Shown in pieces: positions 18,459 through 26,856 of a DNA stretch of 64,000 bases; position 1 is the stretch's first letter; each line of letters opens with the position of its first letter. Location: assembly GCF_002835665.1 (NCBI RefSeq), contig NZ_PIZV01000060.1:1-64000 (forward strand), given 5' to 3'. Made by a program: the position numbers and the translations under genes. Source of the DNA: Chryseobacterium sp. PMSZPI. GTDB lineage: Bacteria; Bacteroidota; Bacteroidia; Flavobacteriales; Weeksellaceae. The notes below the pieces were generated by a model. It was given only the letters and a program-made list of their open reading frames with translations, had not been told where the DNA came from and searched no databases.

Positions 18459-19077
18459 AGAAATCTTAACGCATTTTAATTCAGCGCTAATTTAATCATT
18501 TAAAGATTCGAAAATTGATATTTGGGTATTTCAAAAGAAAGAAGTTATTAATTAATACCTTTAGACTAGGGTTTATGAGCAATAGAAAATTTGTTAATCT
18601 ATAAAATTGAACAAGTATTGAAGTTTCTTTATTCTTCCTTATGCCGGGATAATGCAATAATGTTGTTATTTATTTATTTATTTATTTATTTTCTGTGTCA
18701 TTAATACTAGAACTTTCTGGTATCTTTTTACAGTGTTAAATAAATTATTGTTGTGGAAAATAGGTATGATGTTTTTTTGCCTATTTTCGGTAAAAATTTC
18801 GATGTGTTTTATAGGATAAGAAGTAATTTAAATATATCAATTGTAATTAATAAAACGGATATAAAGAACATTATTAATATTGTTCCTCAGATTGTATGGA
18901 AGAGAAACTTTATTATTAAAAAGACAAATACTTGCCTTATCTCATCCAATACAACCGTACGTTGTCAGATACAACTATAAGTAGCATAATTACAACCAAG
19001 AATATCTATAATCCTGATATATATGGATGACCTGACTGCTATCTTTGTCCTGTCAAAAAGATTTAAAATACAAGAAT
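18459..19077. other. Intergenic region, no convincing gene
   Basis: About 620 AT-rich bases. It contains the TTTA microsatellite at 18666-18692. A GTG-started reading frame at 18753-18980 (75 codons, no family resemblance, no RBS) is not called. The last ~100 bases precede the XRE-pentapeptide gene and should hold its promoter, which I could not place. Confidence 0.45.
18666..18692. repeat. TTTA tetranucleotide microsatellite
   Basis: At least five perfect TTTA units with partial units at both ends. It lies in intergenic DNA about 200 bp from the start of the 16065-18458 gene and could vary in length by slippage. Confidence 0.8.
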
Positions 19078-20022
19078 ATGGACATAAAAAAACTAGGCGA
19101 TAAAATCGTTCATGCACGAAAAGAAAACAGAATGTCCCAGGCACAGCTTGCGCAACTCCTGTTTATCAGTCCGCAGGCGGTTGGAAAATGGGAACGTGGA
19201 GAATCCGTACCTGATTTTATTACCATTAACCGTCTCTCTGAAATTTTTAATTTGGATCTCAACTATTTTTCAGAGAATGTACCATCTCAAAAAGACGGGG
19301 CAGTCATTAAAAATACAGCCAATATTACTGACCAAGCTGAACAAAAAAATAGTACAGAGATTACCCCTTCAATTTCTGTGAATGAACCATTACTTACTGA
19401 TTTTAGTGGAGGGGCTTTCGTAGGGACGGATTTTGCAGAAGTTAACGCTCCGGAGAGAAAATTTTGGGGAAGTGATCTGAAGGGAGCCGATTTTTCCAAA
19501 GCAAATTTAAGCGGCAGTTCTTTTAAGAATAGTGATGTGAGTGATGGTAATTTTGAAAGTGCAGATCTTACAGATTGTGTACTATCTAATAATAACCTCT
19601 CTGGAACAAATTTTAACAAAGCTGTTCTGCTTCGGACAGAGTTTTCCTCATCTGATCTTACTCAGGCAAGATTTACCAATATAAACTTAATTGATGTAAG
19701 GCTGGTGAGTGGTGATCTGAGAAAAACAATTTTTGAAAACTGCGAATTTGACGGAGTAGATTTTAGCTCTTCAGATATGAGTGGGATTTGTCTGGATAGA
19801 CAGCTTTTCATTAATGTGAAATTTGATAATGCCAGACTGAAAGGGGTTTCTTTTAAAGGATCTGCGTTAAAAAATGTTTCATTCCGATCAACATTTGCAC
19901 TTACCAACAGATACTATAAAACCCTTAAAAGTATTGATTTTGAAGGTGCAATGATGGATAAATTAACTTATGCAGCCCTCAGAGGAGCTGGGGTAGATTT
20001 ACCGAATGTAATAACAGTATAG
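19078..20022 (+). CDS. XRE-family HTH regulator fused to pentapeptide repeats
   Basis: 314 residues from the ATG at 19078; an upstream in-frame TTG at 19045 is less likely. Residues ~4-60 are an XRE/Cro HTH (IVHARKENRMSQAQLAQLL, ISPQAVGKWERGESVPD). After a polar linker, residues ~115-300 are pentapeptide repeats of the A(D/N)LXX type: DFSGGAFVGTDF, LKGADFSKANLSGSSFKNSD, ADLTDCVLSNNNLSGTNF and so on, ending with a short LTYAALRGAGVDL tail. Pentapeptide repeats fold into a right-handed beta-helix that can mimic DNA. Cytoplasmic; target unknown. DUF4287 follows 106 bp later on the same strand. Confidence 0.88.
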   Translation: MDIKKLGDKIVHARKENRMSQAQLAQLLFISPQAVGKWERGESVPDFITINRLSEIFNLDLNYFSENVPSQKDGAVIKNTANITDQAEQKNSTEITPSISVNEPLLTDFSGGAFVGTDFAEVNAPERKFWGSDLKGADFSKANLSGSSFKNSDVSDGNFESADLTDCVLSNNNLSGTNFNKAVLLRTEFSSSDLTQARFTNINLIDVRLVSGDLRKTIFENCEFDGVDFSSSDMSGICLDRQLFINVKFDNARLKGVSFKGSALKNVSFRSTFALTNRYYKTLKSIDFEGAMMDKLTYAALRGAGVDLPNVITV

Positions 20023-20128
20023 ATTGTTTGATAATAGTCAAAGTGCTTCGTTGAATACATAAAATACTGATTGCATTTAAAAAAAATAAACATTAGAAAT
20101 AAAGATTAACCCCAAAAAATAAAATAAT

Positions 20129-20347
20129 ATGTCATTTCAAACTTACATTAAAAACATTGAAGAAAAAACCGGAAAATCCCGTTCTGATTTTGAAAATTTG
20201 GCTGCTGAAAAAGGATTTACCGAAGAAGGAAAAATAAGGAAGGGAGTGAAAGCAACAGAAATAATCAATTGGTTAAAAGAAGATTTTGAACTAGGACATG
20301 GACATGCTACCGCTATGTATGCCTATATTAATGGAAAGCGTGAATAA
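20129..20347 (+). CDS. DUF4287 domain protein
   Basis: 72 residues covering the whole DUF4287 domain: MSFQTYIKNIEEKTGKS, then FTEEGKIRKGVKATEIINWL and the conserved end GHGHATAMYAYI with a basic tail. The GHGHA segment is the usual family signature. Small cytoplasmic protein of unknown function, sometimes found beside nucleotide- or DNA-related genes. Same direction as the XRE-pentapeptide gene 106 bp upstream. Directly followed by an IS-end-like repeat. Confidence 0.88.
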   Translation: MSFQTYIKNIEEKTGKSRSDFENLAAEKGFTEEGKIRKGVKATEIINWLKEDFELGHGHATAMYAYINGKRE

Positions 20348-20381
20348 AATTGAATTTTTTCTATTCCTGTAAAAAAATAAT

Positions 20382-20559
20382 GAGGCTGTCTAAAAAGTCA
20401 AATAATTTTGGCTTTTGTCATTGACTACGTCGAATCTTCGATTTCTGACGTAGGAAGAATCTCATTGATTATCATTTATTTGAGATTTTTCACTCCATTT
20501 CTGAACTACGTTCGTAAACTTTCAGTTTATGTTCAGAATGACACTTTTTAGACACCTTC
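20382..20559. repeat. IS-end-like inverted-repeat element (R3, 178 bp)
   Basis: Ends GAGGCTGTCTAAAAAGTCA (20382-20400) and TGACACTTTTTAGACACCTTC (20539-20559) are near-perfect inverse complements. Such GGCTGTCTAAAAAG termini are typical of several insertion-sequence families. No transposase is inside, so this is a MITE-like remnant. It also contains TGACTACGTCGAATCTTCGA, a block shared with repeat R1. Confidence 0.7.
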
Positions 20560-20638
20560 ATTATAGTTAAATGTGAAGAGGGTATTTTTCAGATCACTTC
20601 TTTAGAGTACAGAATTGTTAAGCCAAATTAAAATAACA

Positions 20639-21427
20639 TTATTCTATCCAAAAATGTCCTATAGAATAGGTTCTGGCTTTACCGGCCACAATTACTCTTT
20701 CGCTTTTGTTTTCACAATAGAGTTGGCCGCCTCTTTCTGATAACTGGCGGGCAAAAAGCTTATCTTTTCCTAATCTTGATGCCCAGAACGGAATGAGAGA
20801 ACAATGTGCAGAACCGGTTACCGGATCTTCAAGAATTGAGGATTGCGGTGTAAAATATCTTGAAACAAAGTCACTGTCGGTACCTGCTGCGGTCACAACA
20901 ACGCCTCCCGGATCCAGATTAAGAAGATCAAAAACAGATCTTTCAACATTGATCTTTTTGATATCTTCCTCGGACTCATATAGCAGAACATAGTCTCTTG
21001 ATTTGAAGACCTCTTTAGGCTGTATATTAAGAGACCTGATTATATTATCCGGAAGTGTGGAAGGTTCAGGCATTCTTGACGGAAAATCCATATAGTAAAA
21101 TCCGTCTTTTACCTCTACTGTTAATTCACCACTTTTGGTTTCAAAAATAATTCTGCTGTTCGGATAGTTTAAGATGGAAGCTAAGCAATGAGCCGTAGCA
21201 AGAGTAGCATGTCCGCATAAATCCATTTCAATTTCAGGCGTAAACCATCTTAGATGAATCGTGTTGCCATTGTCAATAAAGAAAGCTGTTTCTGCCACAG
21301 CATTTTCACGGGCTATTTTTAAAAGGATGTCATCGGGTAGCCAGTTTTTTAACGGGACAACGCATGCAGGATTTCCATGGAAAATCTCTTCTGTAAACGC
21401 ATCTATTTGATATAATTCTAACTTCAT
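20639..21427 (-). CDS. PhzF family isomerase/epimerase
   Basis: 262 residues, the usual PhzF/DAP-epimerase-like length. Motifs: IFHGNPACVV near residue 16, the catalytic glutamate in AVAETAFF (Glu46), MDLCGHATLATAH, and the second half SRYFTPQSSILEDPVTGSAH with the closing LSERGGQLYC. Cytoplasmic. Family members catalyse isomerisations or hydride shifts in phenazine and other pathways; in Bacteroidota the substrate is generally unknown. No phenazine genes are near. Transcribed alone on the minus strand. Confidence 0.92.
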   Translation of the reverse strand: MKLELYQIDAFTEEIFHGNPACVVPLKNWLPDDILLKIARENAVAETAFFIDNGNTIHLRWFTPEIEMDLCGHATLATAHCLASILNYPNSRIIFETKSGELTVEVKDGFYYMDFPSRMPEPSTLPDNIIRSLNIQPKEVFKSRDYVLLYESEEDIKKINVERSVFDLLNLDPGGVVVTAAGTDSDFVSRYFTPQSSILEDPVTGSAHCSLIPFWASRLGKDKLFARQLSERGGQLYCENKSERVIVAGKARTYSIGHFWIE

Positions 21428-21602
21428 GATTGAGAAATTTTAGGTAAGTGGCAAAGATAATCTATTTTAGAACAGGTATTTGATTTACTGTATTTTTTAA
21501 GTATACCGCTGGGCATTTTGACTTAAAATCACGTGAGTTAAAATATCAAAATGCACAACGGAGTTTAAATATATTTTATGGTAAAATTCAACGCTGATAT
21601 TT

Positions 21603-22115
21603 TTACGATTGTGTTGTTTTTTTAAATACAGAAAAACCCTTCGATGATTCACTTTTTTCTTTTGTTTTTGATGAGAATACAGGATGTTGACTCAATATTT
21701 TCATGGTTGGTGATTCACCTTTCCAGCCCATGCTTTTATCCAGAAAATAAAAAACAGAGCCATCATTGGTTGTAATCTCAAAAAAATAATCCGTGAATTT
21801 GTTCAGTGTATGTCTTACAGGCATATAGGTTATTTCTTCTATTTGCTCAGAAGGATAAGACTTTTCGTTGATGATCAGGCTGTTATCGGCTAGTAAAACG
21901 TCCGCAGGTGGAAGATGTTTTCTTAGCATTCGATATTCTGTAGAACAGACCAATAATAAAAAAAGAAAACATAAAATACTTGGCATAACCCAAATAAAAA
22001 GTTCTTTTTCTTTAGTGTAGATAGAAAGTGATATTGTAATTACATGAATACCAATGACAATGAATCCATATCTGGAAAAAAAGAATTCAAAATAACTTGG
22101 GTTTAATTTTTTCAT
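21603..22115 (-). CDS. Membrane-anchored protein of unknown function
   Basis: 170 residues. Two adjacent hydrophobic helices (about 12-29 and 36-57) are followed by a cytoplasmic-type beta-rich domain (LLADNSLIINEKSYPSEQI, EITYMPVRHTL, YFFEITTNDGSVFYFLD), a layout like small PH-like (bPH2-type) membrane proteins. The C-terminus is basic and polar. No enzyme motif. The PH-like reading is a guess from pattern only. Transcribed alone on the minus strand. Confidence 0.62.
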   Translation of the reverse strand: MKKLNPSYFEFFFSRYGFIVIGIHVITISLSIYTKEKELFIWVMPSILCFLFLLLVCSTEYRMLRKHLPPADVLLADNSLIINEKSYPSEQIEEITYMPVRHTLNKFTDYFFEITTNDGSVFYFLDKSMGWKGESPTMKILSQHPVFSSKTKEKSESSKGFSVFKKTTQS

Positions 22116-22351
22116 AAATAATAGTGTTGGGTTGTCGCTGCAATGAAATTAAGCGAACAGAAAATGAATTTCATTCTATAAAAATACAAAAGTTTATAGA
22201 AAAATTTAGTCTGATATTTCTCAGTGCCTATGGAAAAGCCTATTTATACAAGAAAAATAGGTTTGCCGGAACCATCCATGCAATAAAATCTATCATTTGT
22301 TTATAGAATCAAATCTAATTTGTTTTCGAATTATATCTATGGGGTAAAGTG

Positions 22352-22380
22352 TTGTATCTAAGAAGTATATGGTAGTTTTG
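22352..22380 (+). promoter_or_regulatory. Promoter of the C1q-like operon
   Basis: TTG (22352-22354), an 18-nt spacer and TAGTTTTG (22373-22380) match the Bacteroidota consensus TTG-N17-23-TAnnTTTG. It lies about 220 nt upstream of the first gene and implies a leader of about 210 nt. Confidence 0.65.
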
Positions 22381-22415
22381 TACTTACAAAAATTAAAACA
22401 CAAACTTATTATAGC

Positions 22416-22480
22416 GAACCTTAAAATGCCTAATATAGAACGTGTTTTATAAGTGACGACTTGTCAGGCATTTTAAGTTC
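22416..22480 (+). promoter_or_regulatory. Leader inverted repeat in the C1q-like operon
   Basis: GAACCTTAAAATGCCT (22416-22431) pairs with AGGCATTTTAAGTTC (22466-22480) with one bulge and a 34-nt loop. It lies in the predicted 5' leader. It may be an RNA regulatory hairpin or an unrelated intergenic palindrome. Confidence 0.45.
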
Positions 22481-22600
22481 ACCAAAAATATTATAACCAA
22501 TGGAAATACCGGCTTTTATATAGAGGAAATCGTTCTCTTTACAGAACTTTACTTTAGTATTCTCCGAACTTACCTTAATTCGAACCTTAAAAACAATCAA

Positions 22601-23506
22601 ATGAAAGAAAGGATACGTTTTCTAATACTCGCTTTTGGAGTATTTTATTCTTCTGTTAATGTATTGCACTCCCAAGTTGGGATTGGTTTATTAAATCCAC
22701 AAGGGGCTTTACATATAGATGGTGCTAAAGATAATGCAGCAACCGGGACGCCGACAGCAGCACAAGTTGCGAATGATATCATTATTAATAAAACAACAGG
22801 TTTCATTGGAGCAGGAGTACTTAATCCCCAGGTTAAACTCGATATGAGATCTGCAGGAGCAGAAAATGCTTTAGGGCTTAGTACAACTACGATGACTGCT
22901 GTAGATGCCGGTGCAGGAGCGGTGAGGTATGATGTAGCTAATATTCCTACAGGTCCCAAAATTGAAGTTTCAGATGGAACAGTTTGGCATAAAGCCTATA
23001 TTGCCCCTCAAAAAGCAGTGGTAGTTGCCCGAAAAATAACCAGTCAATCCATAACACAAAACACAGCTACCAATATCAACAACTGGAATATGGTACGGGA
23101 TATGAGTAATAGTTTTGATGCCACGTCTGGTGTTTTTACGGCTCCTCGCGATGGTACGTATACCTTTCTATTGACCTTTAATTTTAATGGAGCTGTAATC
23201 AATGACGGATCCAGAGTAGAATCACAATTTTACAATACTACTACGAATACCGTACTGGCATCTGTTTACAAAACGTTCGGACAATCTATGACCGGAACTG
23301 CTGACGATGCGAACTCCACACGGTCGACACAGGCAGGAGGATCAAGTACCGTAACCCTTACTCTGACCGCCGGTACACAAGTTGTAACAAGGCTTTGGCA
23401 TAATCTGGTATCAAGTGGCTCTGTGGCACTCAGGGTGACTACTAACCCTGCAGATCCCACAAATCCTGATGATGGATTTAACAATTTAACCATTATAGAA
23501 CATTAA
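22601..23506 (+). CDS. Secreted C1q-like domain protein (first paralog)
   Basis: 301 residues with a signal peptide (residues 1-25, ending VLHSQ). After the GIGLLNPQGALHID opening that is common in flavobacterial surface proteins, residues ~165-301 form a C1q/TNF-like jelly roll: SGVFTAPRDGTYTFLLTFNF, a middle strand block, and DGFNNLTIIEH at the C-terminus. C1q-like modules usually trimerise and bind ligands; adhesion or matrix function is inferred. No T9SS sorting domain is seen. First of three tandem paralogs; the next starts 6 bp after its stop. Confidence 0.8.
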   Translation: MKERIRFLILAFGVFYSSVNVLHSQVGIGLLNPQGALHIDGAKDNAATGTPTAAQVANDIIINKTTGFIGAGVLNPQVKLDMRSAGAENALGLSTTTMTAVDAGAGAVRYDVANIPTGPKIEVSDGTVWHKAYIAPQKAVVVARKITSQSITQNTATNINNWNMVRDMSNSFDATSGVFTAPRDGTYTFLLTFNFNGAVINDGSRVESQFYNTTTNTVLASVYKTFGQSMTGTADDANSTRSTQAGGSSTVTLTLTAGTQVVTRLWHNLVSSGSVALRVTTNPADPTNPDDGFNNLTIIEH

Positions 23507-23512
23507 AAATAG

Positions 23513-24367
23513 ATGATTATGAAATTGAAAATTAGTTTCGTTTACCGGTTAATAGCTTGTATTCTATTTTTTTCTTCAGGTATAATAGCCGCTCAGGTTG
23601 GTTTTTTTACTAATAAGCCCCTGAAACCATTGCAAATTGATGCTGCCAAAGATAATGGAGCTACTCCCGATGCATTAAAGTTATCTAATGATGTAGTTGT
23701 AGACTCAATTGGAAATCTGGGGGTTGGGGTTTTAAATCCTATCACAAAAGTGGATCTTCGCTCTTCAGATAATAAAGGACTGATTGGTTTGGGAGCCGGT
23801 ACCCAGACACCTGTTGAAGCCGGTGGTGGCGCAATACGCTATAATGCAAATGGCTATTTGGAATATTCTGATGGTGAACAATGGATTGCTTTGCCCCTTA
23901 CCGCCCCTACCAAAGCCCTTGTAAATGCCAGTAAAAGTACTGCTCAGAGTATTGCAAGCGGTTCGACGGTCTATATATCAGATTGGATTGAAACGGTAGA
24001 TCTGGGAACAACAGCCAACGGTGATTTTAATCCTTCTACCGGAGTATTTACTGCACCTCGTGATGGTTTTTATCTGGTTTCTTTCAACATTACTTTAGCC
24101 AACGGCGCTATCCCGAAAAATACATTTATAGAAACTGCGATAGAAAGTGACCGCAATATTGAGAATATTCAGACTTATAAAACGGTCAATTCTTATCCTG
24201 CATTTCAGGCTGGGGTAGTGAGTAATTTTATAAGTGGAAATTGCAATGCGATTTTTAATCTTAAAGCAGGAAATACAATTAAATTTAGTGTAAAACACAA
24301 TATAGGTTCTGCAAGAAACACCCTGAATGACGGAAAATTTAATAACCTTAGTATTAGTGAATTATAA
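23513..24367 (+). CDS. Secreted C1q-like domain protein (second paralog)
   Basis: 284 residues, signal peptide ending GIIAAQ (about residue 28). The layout matches its upstream neighbour: N-terminal KPLQIDAAKDNG, a GVLNPITKVDLRSS stretch, then STGVFTAPRDGFYLVSFNI and a C-terminal FNNLSISEL. The first two codons offer two ATGs (23513 and 23519). The start lies 6 bp after the preceding stop, so translation is likely coupled within the operon. Function inferred only from the domain; extracellular or outer surface. Confidence 0.8.
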   Translation: MIMKLKISFVYRLIACILFFSSGIIAAQVGFFTNKPLKPLQIDAAKDNGATPDALKLSNDVVVDSIGNLGVGVLNPITKVDLRSSDNKGLIGLGAGTQTPVEAGGGAIRYNANGYLEYSDGEQWIALPLTAPTKALVNASKSTAQSIASGSTVYISDWIETVDLGTTANGDFNPSTGVFTAPRDGFYLVSFNITLANGAIPKNTFIETAIESDRNIENIQTYKTVNSYPAFQAGVVSNFISGNCNAIFNLKAGNTIKFSVKHNIGSARNTLNDGKFNNLSISEL

Positions 24368-24377
24368 AAAAATAATA

Positions 24378-25283
24378 ATGAAACAATACAATATAATAAA
24401 GAACCTGGGAGCTGCTTTTGTTTCTCTTCTTTTCGGGACTCAGGTTAGTGCCCAAATTGGAATTGGAGTCGATAATCCAACAAATCCTGTTGAAGTTAAA
24501 ACTGATGCCGGTAAAGTGATAATCGATAAATCCGGTAAGATAGGAGTGTTGGTTGCTAATCCGAAAGTAGCAATAGATCTACGCAGCGGAACTAATGGAA
24601 CGGTTGCAATAGGGAATACGAATAAAACGGCTGTACAGGCCGGTGCCGGAGCTCTACGTTATGTTGCGAGCCCAGCCATTGGAGTAAAAGGATATTTGGA
24701 GTTTTCTGATGGAACAAATTGGGTGAGTTTTTTTCCGAAGGGTAAGCCTCGTATTGTTGTTATGGCGAATAAAGTGACTCAAGATACTTATTTGTTTGAA
24801 AGTGGAAATTCTTCAGAAATTGGAACTAAATCCGGAATTGTACAAAGGCGATCATCTTATTTAACCAATTGGACGGAAAAACTAGATTCCGATTCTGGCG
24901 TTCCTACCAATAATTTTGATCCGTCTACGGGAGAGTTTATTGCTCCCAGAACCGGAGTATATTTTGCAACCTTTACTTTTGCATTACAATCAAGCCAGGT
25001 AAATACCGGAGGAAATAACCAGACAGAAGCGATATGGGAAGTGAGAAACCCTGCCGGAACAATTACTCAAAGGGTAAAAACAAATAACGGATATGCTTCT
25101 GATACCGGAGCAAGTCCTAATGCTGTACCTGTAGGCTCTGCCTGTACTGTAAGTGTTTATTTGAATAAAGGAGATAAATTAAGACCATTCACCTGGATTA
25201 CGGTAGCATTTGATGGGACGGTAAGTCAGTTTGATGTTTCAGGGAGCGGAGTTTATAATTCATTGACGATTGTGGAACAGTAA
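24378..25283 (+). CDS. Secreted C1q-like domain protein (third paralog)
   Basis: 301 residues from the ATG at 24378; an upstream frame beginning within the previous gene is not used because the signal peptide (MKQYNIIKNLGAAF to VSAQ) starts here. The N-terminal IGIGVDNPTNPVEVK block and the C1q-like STGEFIAPRTGVYFATFTF and YNSLTIVEQ end mirror the two upstream paralogs; an insertion near residues 140-165 makes it longer. It begins 10 bp after the previous stop and is the last gene before the terminator at 25336. Confidence 0.8.
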   Translation: MKQYNIIKNLGAAFVSLLFGTQVSAQIGIGVDNPTNPVEVKTDAGKVIIDKSGKIGVLVANPKVAIDLRSGTNGTVAIGNTNKTAVQAGAGALRYVASPAIGVKGYLEFSDGTNWVSFFPKGKPRIVVMANKVTQDTYLFESGNSSEIGTKSGIVQRRSSYLTNWTEKLDSDSGVPTNNFDPSTGEFIAPRTGVYFATFTFALQSSQVNTGGNNQTEAIWEVRNPAGTITQRVKTNNGYASDTGASPNAVPVGSACTVSVYLNKGDKLRPFTWITVAFDGTVSQFDVSGSGVYNSLTIVEQ

Positions 25284-25335
25284 AAAGAATTTAATCTTTA
25301 AGTATATATCATTTTTTGTATAAAATGTAAAAGCC

Positions 25336-25367
25336 ATCGGCTGGAAATATTTCCAGCCGATTTTTTG
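25336..25367 (+). terminator. Terminator of the C1q-like operon
   Basis: Perfect 12-bp arms ATCGGCTGGAAA / TTTCCAGCCGAT around a 2-nt centre, followed by a T-run. Confidence 0.85.
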
Positions 25368-25681
25368 TGTTTTGTTTGGAGTGAGTATAATGTGAAATTA
25401 TTGTATTTAATTGAATTTTAATTTGTTAATGCCGGTTTCCTAGACTTGAATTTTGAGATATATTGAATTGTTGTTCTAGTCTATTTTATCGGTATGTAAC
25501 GAAATCAATCTTAGAAGCAATGATTACTCAGGAAAAATGAAATGAACCATGAAATGGATGTTGCAATACTTAATAAATTTGCTATATTGTTAGTCTGAAG
25601 TGTAAAGTATAAATAATACATATTAGGTGTATTTCAGAAAGCACCTCTTATAAAAACTATAAACCAAAACAAAGTAAAAAC

Positions 25682-26776
25682 ATGCGAATTGTGAAAAAAA
25701 ATATCATTCTGTTGCTTTCTTTCATGGTGTATCTACCAACAAAAGCGCAAACAAACGCTTCCTCAGATTCTATAGCACAACGGAATTTATTTCAAAGTTT
25801 ACAACCCGAATTTGAAAAATACGAAAAACAACACGGAAATTATATTCAGACCAATAATGTTAACATGCATTATTTGGAGTGGGGAGATAAAAAGAATCCA
25901 ACATTGGTTTGGATTCCCGGAACGTATAGCAATGGGTATGAATTATATGAAATTATAGACCAATTGGTAAAAATGAACCTGCACGTTATTGCCATTGATT
26001 ATTACGGACACGGATTTACCCCAATTTCTAAAAAAGATCTTTCCATTTATCATGTTGCGGATGATATCAAATTCCTTTTAGATACAAAGAAAATCAAAAA
26101 AGCAATAATTGGAGGCTGGTCAAGAGGAGGGACTATAAGTTCAGCATTTTATAATGCTTATCCGGAAATGGTTCAGGCTCTTATTTTGGAAGATGGCGGT
26201 TCTGTTGCCTGGGATTTTCAGACAAAGGCTGCCAACATTGCGAAAGATATTGAAGAAACCAAACAATATTATACCAACAAAAAAACAATGGTTTTTGATA
26301 ACGAGTTTGATGCATATTGGTGGATGTATAACAATTGGGGGATAAAAGGAAAAGAAAAAGAAAAGCTGAAAAAAGAAATTTTTACTTCTTATGCCCGGAT
26401 CAAGAAAAATGCAAGCGGAAAATATGAAATAAACCCTGGAGCCGAAGAACTTACCGGTGAAAACTCTGCAGAAGAAAACATCGCCATTATTTACACTCCT
26501 TTTACTTCCAACACTGCTTTCGGTGCCTCAACACACCAATTAAATCCTAAAATTATTTATCGGAATCTGAATAAACCTGTGCTCATTTTAGACCCTGTGA
26601 GTAAAAATGATTGGTTCGATTTTAAAGAAGAAAATGACAGGCTTACAGATGAACATAAACCTTTTATTGTTCACAAAGTATATGAAAATACCTGGCATGG
26701 CGTAAAAGACGAACGCCCAAATGAAGTAGTGAAGGATATTAAAACATTTCTACTGAATAATAAGCTGATCAAATGA
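25682..26776 (+). CDS. Secreted alpha/beta hydrolase
   Basis: 364 residues with a signal peptide (residues 1-23, ending PTKAQ). Alpha/beta-hydrolase fold: WIPGTYSNGYE forms the oxyanion-side loop, VIAIDYYGHGFTP precedes the cap region, and IGGWSRGGTI is the nucleophile elbow (serine in GWSRG). VLILDPVSKND is a candidate acid position and ENTWHGVKD supplies the histidine near the C-terminus. Exported to the periplasm or surface; substrate unknown. The S41 peptidase gene follows 80 bp downstream in the same direction; a short piece of repeat R4 lies between them. Confidence 0.85.
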   Translation: MRIVKKNIILLLSFMVYLPTKAQTNASSDSIAQRNLFQSLQPEFEKYEKQHGNYIQTNNVNMHYLEWGDKKNPTLVWIPGTYSNGYELYEIIDQLVKMNLHVIAIDYYGHGFTPISKKDLSIYHVADDIKFLLDTKKIKKAIIGGWSRGGTISSAFYNAYPEMVQALILEDGGSVAWDFQTKAANIAKDIEETKQYYTNKKTMVFDNEFDAYWWMYNNWGIKGKEKEKLKKEIFTSYARIKKNASGKYEINPGAEELTGENSAEENIAIIYTPFTSNTAFGASTHQLNPKIIYRNLNKPVLILDPVSKNDWFDFKEENDRLTDEHKPFIVHKVYENTWHGVKDERPNEVVKDIKTFLLNNKLIK

Positions 26777-26784
26777 AATTTTCA

Positions 26785-26820
26785 CTTCTCTCTGCGCGAA
26801 GTCTCCTGACTTTGAGCTAG
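26785..26820. repeat. Fragment of palindromic repeat R4
   Basis: CTCTCTG...GAAGTCTCCTGACTTTGAGCTAG is the inverse complement of the GACTTCAGAGAG end of the copies near 31836 and 40405, and its GACTTTGAGCTAG also occurs at 40398-40410. Short intergenic repeat remnant between two exported-enzyme genes. Confidence 0.45.
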
Positions 26821-26856
26821 GTTATCCAAACAGCTGTAAAGTAAAAATATTTAAAA

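Noticed and set aside
18753..18980. 75-codon frame with GTG start
   Set aside because: No RBS, no recognised domain and AT-rich intergenic composition.
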